Positions 1 through 6,010 of a stretch of 6,010 bases of DNA are shown piece after piece. The position numbers were made by a program, and so were the translations under genes. Origin of the DNA: an uncultured Porphyromonadaceae bacterium (GTDB lineage: Bacteria > Bacteroidota > Bacteroidia > Bacteroidales > Muribaculaceae); NCBI GenBank assembly GCA_947176545.1, contig CAMWRB010000080.1:1-6010 (forward strand), written 5' to 3'. The notes beneath the pieces were generated by a model. That model did not search any database and had not been told where the DNA came from. It saw only the letters and a program-made list of their open reading frames with translations. The first letter of the stretch is position 1; each line of letters starts with the position of its first letter.

Positions 1-33
1 TAGAAGAATACCGTTGAAATTTGGAAAATTCCC

Positions 34-50
34 TTCAAGTACTACTTGAA
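34..50. repeat. Perfect 17-nt palindrome (8-1-8) in the leader of the first gene
   Basis: The sequence TTCAAGTACTACTTGAA is an exact inverted repeat with arms of 8 nt around a single central C. It lies about 83 nt upstream of the ATG at 133. The arms are A/T-rich and no T-tract follows, so it does not look like a terminator. A perfect dyad this size resembles a binding site for a dimeric regulator, but a weak RNA hairpin (7-bp stem, 3-nt loop) is also possible. A second, shorter palindrome, ACTTTAAAGT, follows at 60-69. The repeat is seen directly; any regulatory role is inference. Confidence 0.4.
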
Positions 51-132
51 CTATAAGGCACTTTAAAGTACGACCTATCAACCAGACAAGCTTCAGAGCA
101 ATTTATTTTAACACAATAATACTTTAAGCGAA

Positions 133-1839
133 ATGAAAAAAATCTTTACCTTGTTGGCAACAACATGCATGATGGCTTCTGCATCAGCAGCAGCTCCTCA
201 GTTGTGGGATTCATCCGCTGAGATAGTGACCACACCGGCTCAGCGTCAGCAGCTCCGCACAATGCGTGCCGTTGCCGAGTTTGATGCACTGCATCAGACC
301 AACAGCGAGCAGTATGTGACACGTAAGTGGGATGACCCGAAGGGTGGTTACTGGACAATGCAGTTCTGTAAGGAACAGCAGCCCCTCTGTGAGTTGATTG
401 GCTTCCTTGACAAGGATGGCAATCCCTTCAACTACACATTTGACGAGTTGCCCCTCTACTGTGTTACTTACATTCTGTGGAAGACAGACACAAACGGTAA
501 CATCGTTACCAACCTGAGCATGCAGCTCTGCTGGCCTTCATATTACATCTGGAATCAGATTTTCGAGTATCCCGCCGATTATGAAATACCTATCGAAGAC
601 CGTAAATATGACTGTGTAACTCCTGATGACCTTATGAACTCAACTACATGGTGTAACAAGTTCGTTGAGAGCACAGGTATCGGTGGTAAGTACACATCCG
701 ATTATAAAAACTGGGAACACTTCTCAATGCTCCCCAACCAGGTTCTCGATTTCTCCGGTATGGTTAATGGTGAAATCGGTTTCACTGAGATTGGTGAGAC
801 TCGTTCTTCATGGGTTAAGTTCAACGGTTACAACCCTGACAACAATGTAGTGTCTTACGATGAGGAGATATACTTCAAGGCTGCTCAGAGTGGCAAGACC
901 TCTATCATCCGTAACTCACCGACAGGTGTAGCCCGTATCGAAGGTTTCGACCCTCGTGACATCATGCTTCCCGAGTTCGGTGACCTGCACATGTTCAACA
1001 TGGGCGTAGGCGGTACTGATTTGGGTGATGTCGAGTATTCAGACGACTGGGGTCCGCTGTCACAGCTTTACATCGTTGCATGCGACAAGTATGTAAATGT
1101 AGTACTGCCCGAAGATACAAAGGTGTTTGATATCTCAAAGGTTATGACAGTTATTTCTGAAGACCTCCCCGCCGGTGATGACCTTGATGAACACGCCAAC
1201 CTCGTGAAGGGTGTGCTCTATGCCGATAAGAAATACTCAGAGGATACAAGCCTCAACCCCGTCGGCAACTTCAAGCTTCTCATCCCCGAAATCAAGTGGG
1301 ACCCCGCATTTGAAACAGACTATATGTCATGTCCTCCCATTGAAAATTCATTCGTTCCTTTCGGTGTAGGTCTCAACGATATCGAGGGTTGGAGTGAGAA
1401 GTACGGTATGTCACTTCGTGTACAGAACTTCTTCAACTACTTCGGCACTTTCGCAACTATGGGTATCGGTACAACTGAGGGTTATCAGTTCACTTGCGAT
1501 GACTACTATGGTAACATCGTACGCGCTAAGTCCAACATGAATTGTATCTACCACTATGACCCGAAGGATGTGAACAAGGTTCGTAACTACAGCCTCGTTG
1601 GTGACATCAAATATGAGAGCAGCGTAGACGTTGTCGTAGCTGACAATGCCAACGTGACAGCTCAGAACGGTACAATCACTGTAAGTGTAGCCGAGGACAG
1701 CAACGTATGTGTATACTCAGTAGCCGGTGCAGTAGTAGCCAATGCAAATGTTAAGGCCGGCAATTCTCTCAACGCTAATGTAGAGAAGGGTATCTACGTA
1801 GTGGTTGTAAATGGTAAATCAACAAAGGTTGCTCTCTAA
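133..1839 (+). CDS. Secreted protein of unknown function with a C-terminal T9SS-like / DUF6383-like beta domain
   Basis: I do not recognise the main body of this 568-residue protein. Residues 1 to about 20 are a clear Sec signal peptide (MKKIF start, hydrophobic core, ASASAAAP cleavage area), so it is exported. The body (about 21-495) is rich in Trp, Tyr, Asp and Gly and has 10 cysteines, with no catalytic motif I can name and no membrane segment. The last 65 or so residues (about 505-568) form a small beta domain. It has a VCVYSVAGAVV strand-turn (525-535) and ends GIYVVVVNGKSTKVAL, the pattern of Bacteroidetes C-terminal domains such as the type IX secretion sorting domain or DUF6383. Arginine is mostly CGT with no AGA/AGG, and glycine is often GGT, unlike the next gene. 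This suggests high expression. The ATG at 133 fits the signal peptide. A strong terminator begins 25 nt after the stop, so the gene is probably monocistronic. Surface display or secretion is inference. Confidence 0.9.
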   Translation: MKKIFTLLATTCMMASASAAAPQLWDSSAEIVTTPAQRQQLRTMRAVAEFDALHQTNSEQYVTRKWDDPKGGYWTMQFCKEQQPLCELIGFLDKDGNPFNYTFDELPLYCVTYILWKTDTNGNIVTNLSMQLCWPSYYIWNQIFEYPADYEIPIEDRKYDCVTPDDLMNSTTWCNKFVESTGIGGKYTSDYKNWEHFSMLPNQVLDFSGMVNGEIGFTEIGETRSSWVKFNGYNPDNNVVSYDEEIYFKAAQSGKTSIIRNSPTGVARIEGFDPRDIMLPEFGDLHMFNMGVGGTDLGDVEYSDDWGPLSQLYIVACDKYVNVVLPEDTKVFDISKVMTVISEDLPAGDDLDEHANLVKGVLYADKKYSEDTSLNPVGNFKLLIPEIKWDPAFETDYMSCPPIENSFVPFGVGLNDIEGWSEKYGMSLRVQNFFNYFGTFATMGIGTTEGYQFTCDDYYGNIVRAKSNMNCIYHYDPKDVNKVRNYSLVGDIKYESSVDVVVADNANVTAQNGTITVSVAEDSNVCVYSVAGAVVANANVKAGNSLNANVEKGIYVVVVNGKSTKVAL

Positions 1840-1864
1840 GAGAATCTTTAACTCAACAGATATT

Positions 1865-1901
1865 ATCGAGGTTTCGCCGCCGGCGAAACCTCGATTTTTT
1901 T
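1865..1901 (+). terminator. Strong intrinsic terminator of the secreted-protein gene
   Basis: A perfect inverted repeat of 15 nt per arm (ATCGAGGTTTCGCCG and its complement, separated by one C) is followed directly by a run of T to position 1901. Folded with a 3-nt loop it gives a 14-bp stem with a G/C-rich top. It begins 25 nt after the TAA stop of the upstream gene. No matching A-run precedes the stem, so it should work mainly in the + direction. Confidence 0.93.
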
Positions 1902-1946
1902 GTGGTGGAACAATGAATACGTATGTGTGTGGATGTGGATGAGGCT

Positions 1947-1977
1947 GTTGTCAAAAACCAATCGCACATTATGGTTG
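1947..1977 (+). promoter_or_regulatory. Candidate Bacteroidetes-type promoter for the hydrolase gene
   Basis: GTTG at 1947-1950 resembles the -33 element (TTTG). After 19 nt, TATGGTTG at 1970-1977 matches the Bacteroidetes -7 element TAnnTTTG at all but one defined position. This spacing is the usual one. Transcription would start near 1983-1986, giving a leader of about 20-25 nt before the ATG at 2007. The site lies just beyond the terminator at 1865-1901, which fits a separate transcription unit. The match is by eye only. Confidence 0.45.
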
Positions 1978-2006
1978 TTATGTTATAAACTAAATATTGG
2001 AATACT

Positions 2007-3059
2007 ATGAAACTATTGGCTAAACTTGGTGCCGGTCTGTTGGCATTCTCAGGCCTGCTGAGTGTTGTAAATCCGTCAGAAGCCGAGGCGTGTACGCGCG
2101 TGGTCTATCACGGGAGTGATAATCTCTATATAGTGGGTCGTTCGCTCGACTGGAAGACACCGATTCCTACCAATATATATGTATATCCGCGCGGCATACG
2201 CAAAGTCGGTTCCGACAAACCGGGTGCGGTGGAATGGACATCGAAATATGGCGCGGTTTACGCCGTGGGTTATGACGGCGGTGTGACCGAGGGTATGAAT
2301 GAACGCGGTCTGGTGGTTAACGGACTCTTCTGCAAGGGAACGGTATATGACAATGATTCGACCGTAAACAGACCTCCGATGTCAATGGCGATGTTTACCG
2401 CATGGATATTGGATACGTGTGAGAATGTAGATGAAGTCAAAGCTCTGCTCGAAGAGCATAATTTCAGTCTCGGAGGCGCAACGTTCGATAACGGTACGGT
2501 TTCGGCTCTGCATTGGGGAGTCACTGACCGGACGGGGGCTACAATCATATTTGAATTTGATAATGGTGACATACACATCTATGATGCCGGCGATTATCGG
2601 GCTATGACCAATGACCCCCGCTGGCCTGACATGACGGCTATAGTCAATTACTGGGAGAAGATTGGAGGTACTCACATGCTTCCCGGCACAGTCTCTTCGC
2701 CCGACAGATGCGTTCGGGCCAACTTCTTCGCCCATCATGTCGATGAGACCGCAGATGCCGATTTGGGTGCCTCTATATGCCGCAGTATCGTGATGAATGC
2801 GAGTGTACCTTATACATACCTTATCCAGGGAGAACCGAATGTATCCTCAACACAATGGCGCAGTATGAGCAATGTGCGTGACTTGAGATATTACTTCGAC
2901 CTCTGTACCGAGAATGGCTGCTATTATGTAGACCTCAACGAACTGATATTGCATAAGGGTGCGCCGATACTTAAGCTTGATACTTCGGAATTGAAGAATG
3001 TAGCCGGCAACGCCAACGCCCACCTGCGCAAGAATCCGGGCTTTACTCCGATGTATTGA
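2007..3059 (+). CDS. Periplasmic linear-amide C-N hydrolase, choloylglycine hydrolase / penicillin V acylase family
   Basis: This is an N-terminal-nucleophile hydrolase that cleaves amide bonds; family substrates include conjugated bile salts, penicillin V and acyl-homoserine lactones. Residues 1-28 are a signal peptide ending AEA, and cleavage there exposes Cys29, the catalytic nucleophile, as the mature N-terminus. Other family residues are visible: Arg45 and Asp48 in GRSLDW, the GMNERGL motif at 96-102, Asn202 in MTNDPRW, and Arg234 in SSPDRCVRANF. Trp49 after the Asp, and Phe108 near the position of Asn82 in Gram-positive bile salt hydrolases, place it in the Gram-negative branch with the Bacteroides enzymes. 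The 350-residue length is normal for that branch and the gene looks intact. Cys235, where I would expect Phe after the conserved Arg, is unusual. In a gut Bacteroidales bile salt deconjugation is a reasonable guess, but the substrate cannot be read from sequence. It sits alone between a terminator and a converging operon. Confidence 0.93.
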   Translation: MKLLAKLGAGLLAFSGLLSVVNPSEAEACTRVVYHGSDNLYIVGRSLDWKTPIPTNIYVYPRGIRKVGSDKPGAVEWTSKYGAVYAVGYDGGVTEGMNERGLVVNGLFCKGTVYDNDSTVNRPPMSMAMFTAWILDTCENVDEVKALLEEHNFSLGGATFDNGTVSALHWGVTDRTGATIIFEFDNGDIHIYDAGDYRAMTNDPRWPDMTAIVNYWEKIGGTHMLPGTVSSPDRCVRANFFAHHVDETADADLGASICRSIVMNASVPYTYLIQGEPNVSSTQWRSMSNVRDLRYYFDLCTENGCYYVDLNELILHKGAPILKLDTSELKNVAGNANAHLRKNPGFTPMY

Positions 3060-3097
3060 GATGTATCGAAATGCCGGATTGAAGCAGGAAGACGCTG

Positions 3098-4003
3098 TCA
3101 GATATTGAAAATGAGTGAGTATGTGGCGTTGAGCGGTCCAGTGCCGTAACCGGGTATGAACCACGGCTCAACATTGTCAATCGACGTGCGTACGCGGAAT
3201 TTGAATCCGTATCTGATAGTCCATCCCATTGCGAACCGACGGTAGATTTTAACCTTGATACCGATGAGTGCCTGTCCGTACCACGACGTACAGCTTACAT
3301 CATCGAGAGGCTTGCCGTCATACACATCGTAGTAGGACGAGCCTGACTTCAGGTCTGTTGCGGCAAAGTGGAATGAGGAATATCCGGCTCTGAACCCGAG
3401 GAATATTTGAAAATCCGGATTACTTTTATATACAAAATTATAGTTGAAACCGACTTTGCCATACAGAGTCGGTTTCATTATTATATGTGTTCTTCCATCC
3501 TCCGGATAAGCGTCGGCGCGGGCTATGCCGAGTTCGACGGTCGGGAATATCCAGTTGAAGAGTGAAACGTCGGCGTGGAGGTCAATCGAGAAGCGTCTCT
3601 GACCTGTAATCATCATGATAGGGTCAAAGATATTGATGCCGACAGAAGTGCCGTTATAGAGAGGATATTTGGGGCCGGGGCGGACAGACGTAACGGTATC
3701 GAGGTCTGTGAGAAAGCGTACCGGAGTCTCAAGCTGATTGCCGTGTTTGTCATAATAGTGCATCACCGGCTGACGTGGCTTGTCGCGGTCGATGTCCACG
3801 GGTGTCACCTTAATCTGCAGTGTCTGATTGCCCGTTACAGGGGGTATACTGTCAAAGAGTGCGTCATACTGACGGTCCGACATGTAGGGTATGGAGTCAG
3901 CCGGGACACCGGGAAAGGGGTCGCCCAACGGTTCCTGCGCCGCTATATGCAGCGCGGAGAGAAGTCCCGGAATGAGGATTAATATGGAGAGCAGTCGACG
4001 CAT
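3098..4003 (-). CDS. DUF6048-like exported protein, probable outer-membrane beta-barrel
   Basis: This 301-residue protein has an N-terminal signal peptide (MRRLLSILILIPGLLSALHIAAQ, cleavage near residue 22 or 23). A polar, proline-rich stretch follows to about residue 115. From about 118 on, alternating beta-strand segments predominate, including VGINIFDPIMM, FSIDLHADVSLFNWIFPTVELG, PTLYGKVGFNYNF, FLGFRAGYSSFHF, ALIGIKVKIYRRF and MGWTIRYGFKFR, ending YSLIFNI. This pattern resembles Bacteroidales outer-membrane barrel proteins. The NGTSVGINIFDPI and ELGIARA region reminds me of the uncharacterised DUF6048 family; that assignment is from memory. No catalytic motif is visible and the function is unknown. 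It is the last gene of a - strand run, 11 nt after the glycosyltransferase stop, with the ATG fixed by the signal peptide. Its stop lies 38 nt from the converging hydrolase gene, with no visible terminator. Confidence 0.85.
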   Translation of the reverse strand: MRRLLSILILIPGLLSALHIAAQEPLGDPFPGVPADSIPYMSDRQYDALFDSIPPVTGNQTLQIKVTPVDIDRDKPRQPVMHYYDKHGNQLETPVRFLTDLDTVTSVRPGPKYPLYNGTSVGINIFDPIMMITGQRRFSIDLHADVSLFNWIFPTVELGIARADAYPEDGRTHIIMKPTLYGKVGFNYNFVYKSNPDFQIFLGFRAGYSSFHFAATDLKSGSSYYDVYDGKPLDDVSCTSWYGQALIGIKVKIYRRFAMGWTIRYGFKFRVRTSIDNVEPWFIPGYGTGPLNATYSLIFNI

Positions 4004-4014
4004 TGTGCAGATAT

Positions 4015-4965
4015 TCAGAACTCCTCGGCTATGAGGTAATTGTTACGTTCGGGTGAATTACGGGTTATGAGTTCGCCGACGAATCCGGTGAGGAAAAATT
4101 GCAGTCCCATAATCATTGCGGCCAGAGCGAGATAGAAGTATACGCTGGTGGTGACATAGAAGTGATAGGAGGGGGAGCTTATACTTACAACCTTGAGAAT
4201 CAGTACAACGAGGACGGCAATAAAACCGATGATGAACATCAGTGAGCCGAGCAGTCCGAAAAGGTGCATCGGCTTGACGCCGAATTTGGATTGAAACCAA
4301 AGTGTGGCGAGGTCGAGATAGCCGTTTACAAACCGGTCAAGTCCGAATTTGGTGGTGCCGTACTTTCGCGCCTGATGATGAACGACCTTTTCTCCAATTC
4401 TCTTGTAGCCGGCATTCTTGGCCAGATAAGGGATATATCTGTGCATATCGCCATATACCTCGATATGCTTGATGACATCACGGCGGTAAGCCTTCAGTCC
4501 GCAGTTGAAGTCATGGAGATTTTTTATACCGGAGACTCTTCGGGCAGTGGCGTTGAAGAGTTTGGTGGGTATAGTCTTGGAAAGCGGGTCATAACGCTTC
4601 TGTTTCCATCCGGACACAAGGTCGTAGCCATCTTGTGTAATCATACGGTAGAGTTCCGGTATTTCGTCCGGGGAGTCCTGCAGGTCGGCATCCATGGTTA
4701 TGACCACATCTCCCTGCGCCTTCTTGAATCCCTCGTTGAGTGCGGGTGACTTGCCGTAGTTTCTTGCAAAAGATATAGCGTGTATGCGGGGATTGCCGGC
4801 AGCCAGCTTCCGAATCACCTCCTGCGAACGGTCGGTAGAGCCGTCATTGACAAATATAATCTCGTACGTGAAGTCGTTGGCGTCCATCACGCGTTCAATC
4901 CATGCGGTGAGTTCGGGGAGTGATTCCTCTTCGTTATAGAGCGGTATTACAACTGAAATCTGCAT
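4015..4965 (-). CDS. Family 2 glycosyltransferase, DPM1/GtrB/ArnC-like, membrane-anchored
   Basis: This 316-residue enzyme probably transfers a sugar from a nucleotide donor to a polyprenyl phosphate at the inner face of the cytoplasmic membrane, as related enzymes do for lipopolysaccharide, O-antigen or lipid modification. The GT-A fold begins at residue 2 (ISVVIPLYNEEESL), which supports the ATG chosen. The nucleotide-binding part has FVNDGSTD at 38-45 and the metal-binding DxD as MDADLQD at 91-97 (Asp92, Asp94). The DFNCGLKAYRRDV segment lies at 152-164, and HHQARKYGTTKF at 196-207 corresponds to the family motif HxxRxYGxSK. Two transmembrane helices follow at about 233-260 and 273-298, and the protein ends with the usual cytoplasmic tail GELITRNSPERNNYLIAEEF. 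Donor sugar and final acceptor are unknown. It lies between bioB (18 nt upstream) and the DUF6048-like gene (11 nt downstream), so co-transcription is likely. No GtrA-type flippase is in the window. Confidence 0.94.
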   Translation of the reverse strand: MQISVVIPLYNEEESLPELTAWIERVMDANDFTYEIIFVNDGSTDRSQEVIRKLAAGNPRIHAISFARNYGKSPALNEGFKKAQGDVVITMDADLQDSPDEIPELYRMITQDGYDLVSGWKQKRYDPLSKTIPTKLFNATARRVSGIKNLHDFNCGLKAYRRDVIKHIEVYGDMHRYIPYLAKNAGYKRIGEKVVHHQARKYGTTKFGLDRFVNGYLDLATLWFQSKFGVKPMHLFGLLGSLMFIIGFIAVLVVLILKVVSISSPSYHFYVTTSVYFYLALAAMIMGLQFFLTGFVGELITRNSPERNNYLIAEEF

Positions 4966-4983
4966 AGTCGGTAAAGATAGATA

Positions 4984-5952
4984 TTAGAATTGCCATCCGG
5001 CTTCGTTGAAGAGCCGGCGGTCTTCATTGACTGTATTCGAAATGGTGGTGAGCATATCGCCCATAAGGACTCCATTGACTCCTCCGCGCATCATACGCAA
5101 CATCGCTTCGTGAGAAAGGCGTTTGCGGCCGCCGGCAAAGCGGATAGACTTGCGCGGGAGTATAAACCGGAATATGGCGGCGGTGCGTATGATATCCTCC
5201 TCGCTGATGAGGGGCGTATCGGCTAACGGTGTGCCGGGAATGGGGTTGAGTATGTTGAGGGGAACGGAGTCGACATCGAGGTCGGCAAGTTCAAAAGCGA
5301 AGTCGATACGCTGAGCGAGTGACTCACCCATGCCGATGATACCACCTGAACAGACTTCGAGACCGACACGTTTGGCGGCGCGGATAGTCTCACGTTTGTC
5401 TTCGGGAGTATGTGAGGTGCAGAGAGTACGGAAATATTCGTCTGATGTCTCCATATTGCAATGATAACGCCGCACGCCTGACTCCTTGAGACGTCGGAGC
5501 TTATTCTCGTCAAGCAGTCCCATCGATGCGCAGAGGTATAGGTTGGTGTCCTCCGATAAGCCACGGTAATATTGAGCGAATTTATCTATATCCCTGTCAT
5601 TGAGTGCCCGTCCTGATGTGACGAGTGAGAATTTGGAAATTCCCTCACGTTCATTGGTGCGTGCGGCGTCGAGTGTCTCCTGATATGGGAGAGATTCGTA
5701 GACATCGCACCCGGTGGAGTGATGTGATGACTGCGCGCACCATTTACAATCTTCGGAACATAGTCCGCTGCGTGCATTGACAATCGAACATGAGTCGACA
5801 TGATTGCCGCAGAAATGACGGCAAATTATATCAGCCTGTTCACAAAGTGTGTCGAGATTGTCAAAGAGTGCCAGCTCATCGGCCTCGGCGAGTGTTATAT
5901 TCTCACATCCGATAATCCGCCGGGTAATCTGCTGCAATTGATTTGTGTACAT
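4984..5952 (-). CDS. bioB: Biotin synthase, probably the anaerobe-type (Type II) form
   Basis: This radical SAM enzyme carries out the last step of biotin synthesis, adding sulfur to dethiobiotin. With the ATG at 5952 the protein has 322 residues, close to the usual length. The radical SAM motif CxxxCxxC is Cys65, Cys69 and Cys72 in SGLCSEDCKWCAQSS. Other BioB landmarks follow: the NMETS segment at 166-170, CSGGIIGMGE at 201-210, NILNPIPGTPLAD at 233-245 and IRFAGGR at 270-276. E. coli binds its [2Fe-2S] cluster with Cys97, Cys128, Cys188 and Arg260. The last three match Cys141, Cys201 and Arg271, but the first is Ser109 (KFSLVTSGR). Extra cysteines occur at 55, 165 and 178. The reading frame stays open upstream to a TTG at 6000, but those 16 residues do not look like BioB, and the ATG is preferred. 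It is first in the run visible here; genes upstream are outside the window. Confidence 0.95.
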   Translation of the reverse strand: MYTNQLQQITRRIIGCENITLAEADELALFDNLDTLCEQADIICRHFCGNHVDSCSIVNARSGLCSEDCKWCAQSSHHSTGCDVYESLPYQETLDAARTNEREGISKFSLVTSGRALNDRDIDKFAQYYRGLSEDTNLYLCASMGLLDENKLRRLKESGVRRYHCNMETSDEYFRTLCTSHTPEDKRETIRAAKRVGLEVCSGGIIGMGESLAQRIDFAFELADLDVDSVPLNILNPIPGTPLADTPLISEEDIIRTAAIFRFILPRKSIRFAGGRKRLSHEAMLRMMRGGVNGVLMGDMLTTISNTVNEDRRLFNEAGWQF

Positions 5953-6010
5953 ATTTACTTTGAGTCCACATGGTTTAATCGTGAGGGTAAGCCGCCACAA
6001 CGAGTTTGCG

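Noticed and set aside
20..50. TTTG at 20-23 with TACTTGAA 19 nt later as a promoter for the secreted-protein gene.
   Set aside because: The spacing fits but the second element matches TAnnTTTG poorly. No other pair in 1-132 is better, so no promoter is called there.
1..66. Possible tail of an upstream gene at the left edge, including a 20-codon open stretch from 4 to a TAA at 64-66.
   Set aside because: The frame begins with a TAG at 1-3, so the stretch cannot be part of a longer gene in that frame. The other two forward frames close at 15-17 and 47-49 with nothing recognisable. A gene ending exactly at the TAG is possible but cannot be shown.
1919..1943. GT-rich stretch after the terminator, with GGATGTGGATG-like short repeats.
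   Set aside because: Too short and irregular to call a repeat array; no function visible.
2270..2738. Two overlapping - strand open frames (102 and 118 codons) inside the hydrolase gene.
   Set aside because: They are antisense to conserved catalytic segments of the hydrolase, and neither shows a recognisable domain.
3033..3080. Inverted repeat AATCCGG (3033-3039) / CCGGATT (3074-3080) as a terminator for the hydrolase gene.
   Set aside because: The arms are only 7 nt, the loop is 34 nt, and no T-tract follows.
3575..3982. 135-codon open frame on the + strand inside the DUF6048-like gene.
   Set aside because: The real gene has a signal peptide and beta-barrel pattern; the antisense product is unlike any protein I know and has no leader features.
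4264..4749. 161-codon open frame on the + strand inside the glycosyltransferase gene.
   Set aside because: It lies antisense to a gene with clear family motifs and its translation shows no domain or signal peptide; it is a shadow of the codon bias.
5950..6000. Longer bioB starting at TTG 6000, adding 16 residues.
   Set aside because: The start codon is weak, the added residues (MWRLTLTIK...) do not resemble BioB N-termini, and an ATG at 5952 with an A/T-rich leader gives a normal-length protein.

Overview
The window looks like chromosome of a gut-type Bacteroidales bacterium, plausibly Muribaculaceae or a relative. This rests on four things: the genes lack clear Shine-Dalgarno sequences and have A/T-rich leaders; a candidate promoter matches the Bacteroidetes TTTG / TAnnTTTG form; the first gene ends in a Bacteroidales-type C-terminal beta domain; and the choloylglycine-hydrolase homologue belongs to the Gram-negative/Bacteroides branch. 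The genus is inference, since no marker RNA is present.

Layout. Positions 1-132 are a non-coding leader with a perfect 17-nt palindrome. A large secreted protein of unrecognised function follows on the + strand (133-1839). It closes with a very strong intrinsic terminator (1865-1901), so it is probably a single-gene unit, and its codon choice suggests high expression. A candidate promoter (1947-1977) then drives a periplasmic linear-amide hydrolase of the choloylglycine hydrolase / penicillin V acylase family (2007-3059). On the opposite strand, converging on it across only 38 nt, lies a tight three-gene run read from right to left: bioB (biotin synthase, 5952-4984), a family 2 polyprenyl-phosphate-type glycosyltransferase (4965-4015), and a DUF6048-like secreted or outer-membrane protein (4003-3098). 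The gaps in this run are 18 and 11 nt.

How the genes fit together. The two + strand genes look like independent units acting outside the cytoplasm. The - strand run looks like one transcript combining cofactor synthesis (biotin) with envelope functions, without an obvious shared pathway. I found no mobile element, CRISPR array, tRNA or rRNA, and no clear new multi-gene system. The most informative point is in BioB. The cysteine that binds the sacrificial [2Fe-2S] cluster in E. coli (Cys97) is serine here, and additional cysteines occur elsewhere, which fits the anaerobe-type (Type II) biotin synthases.
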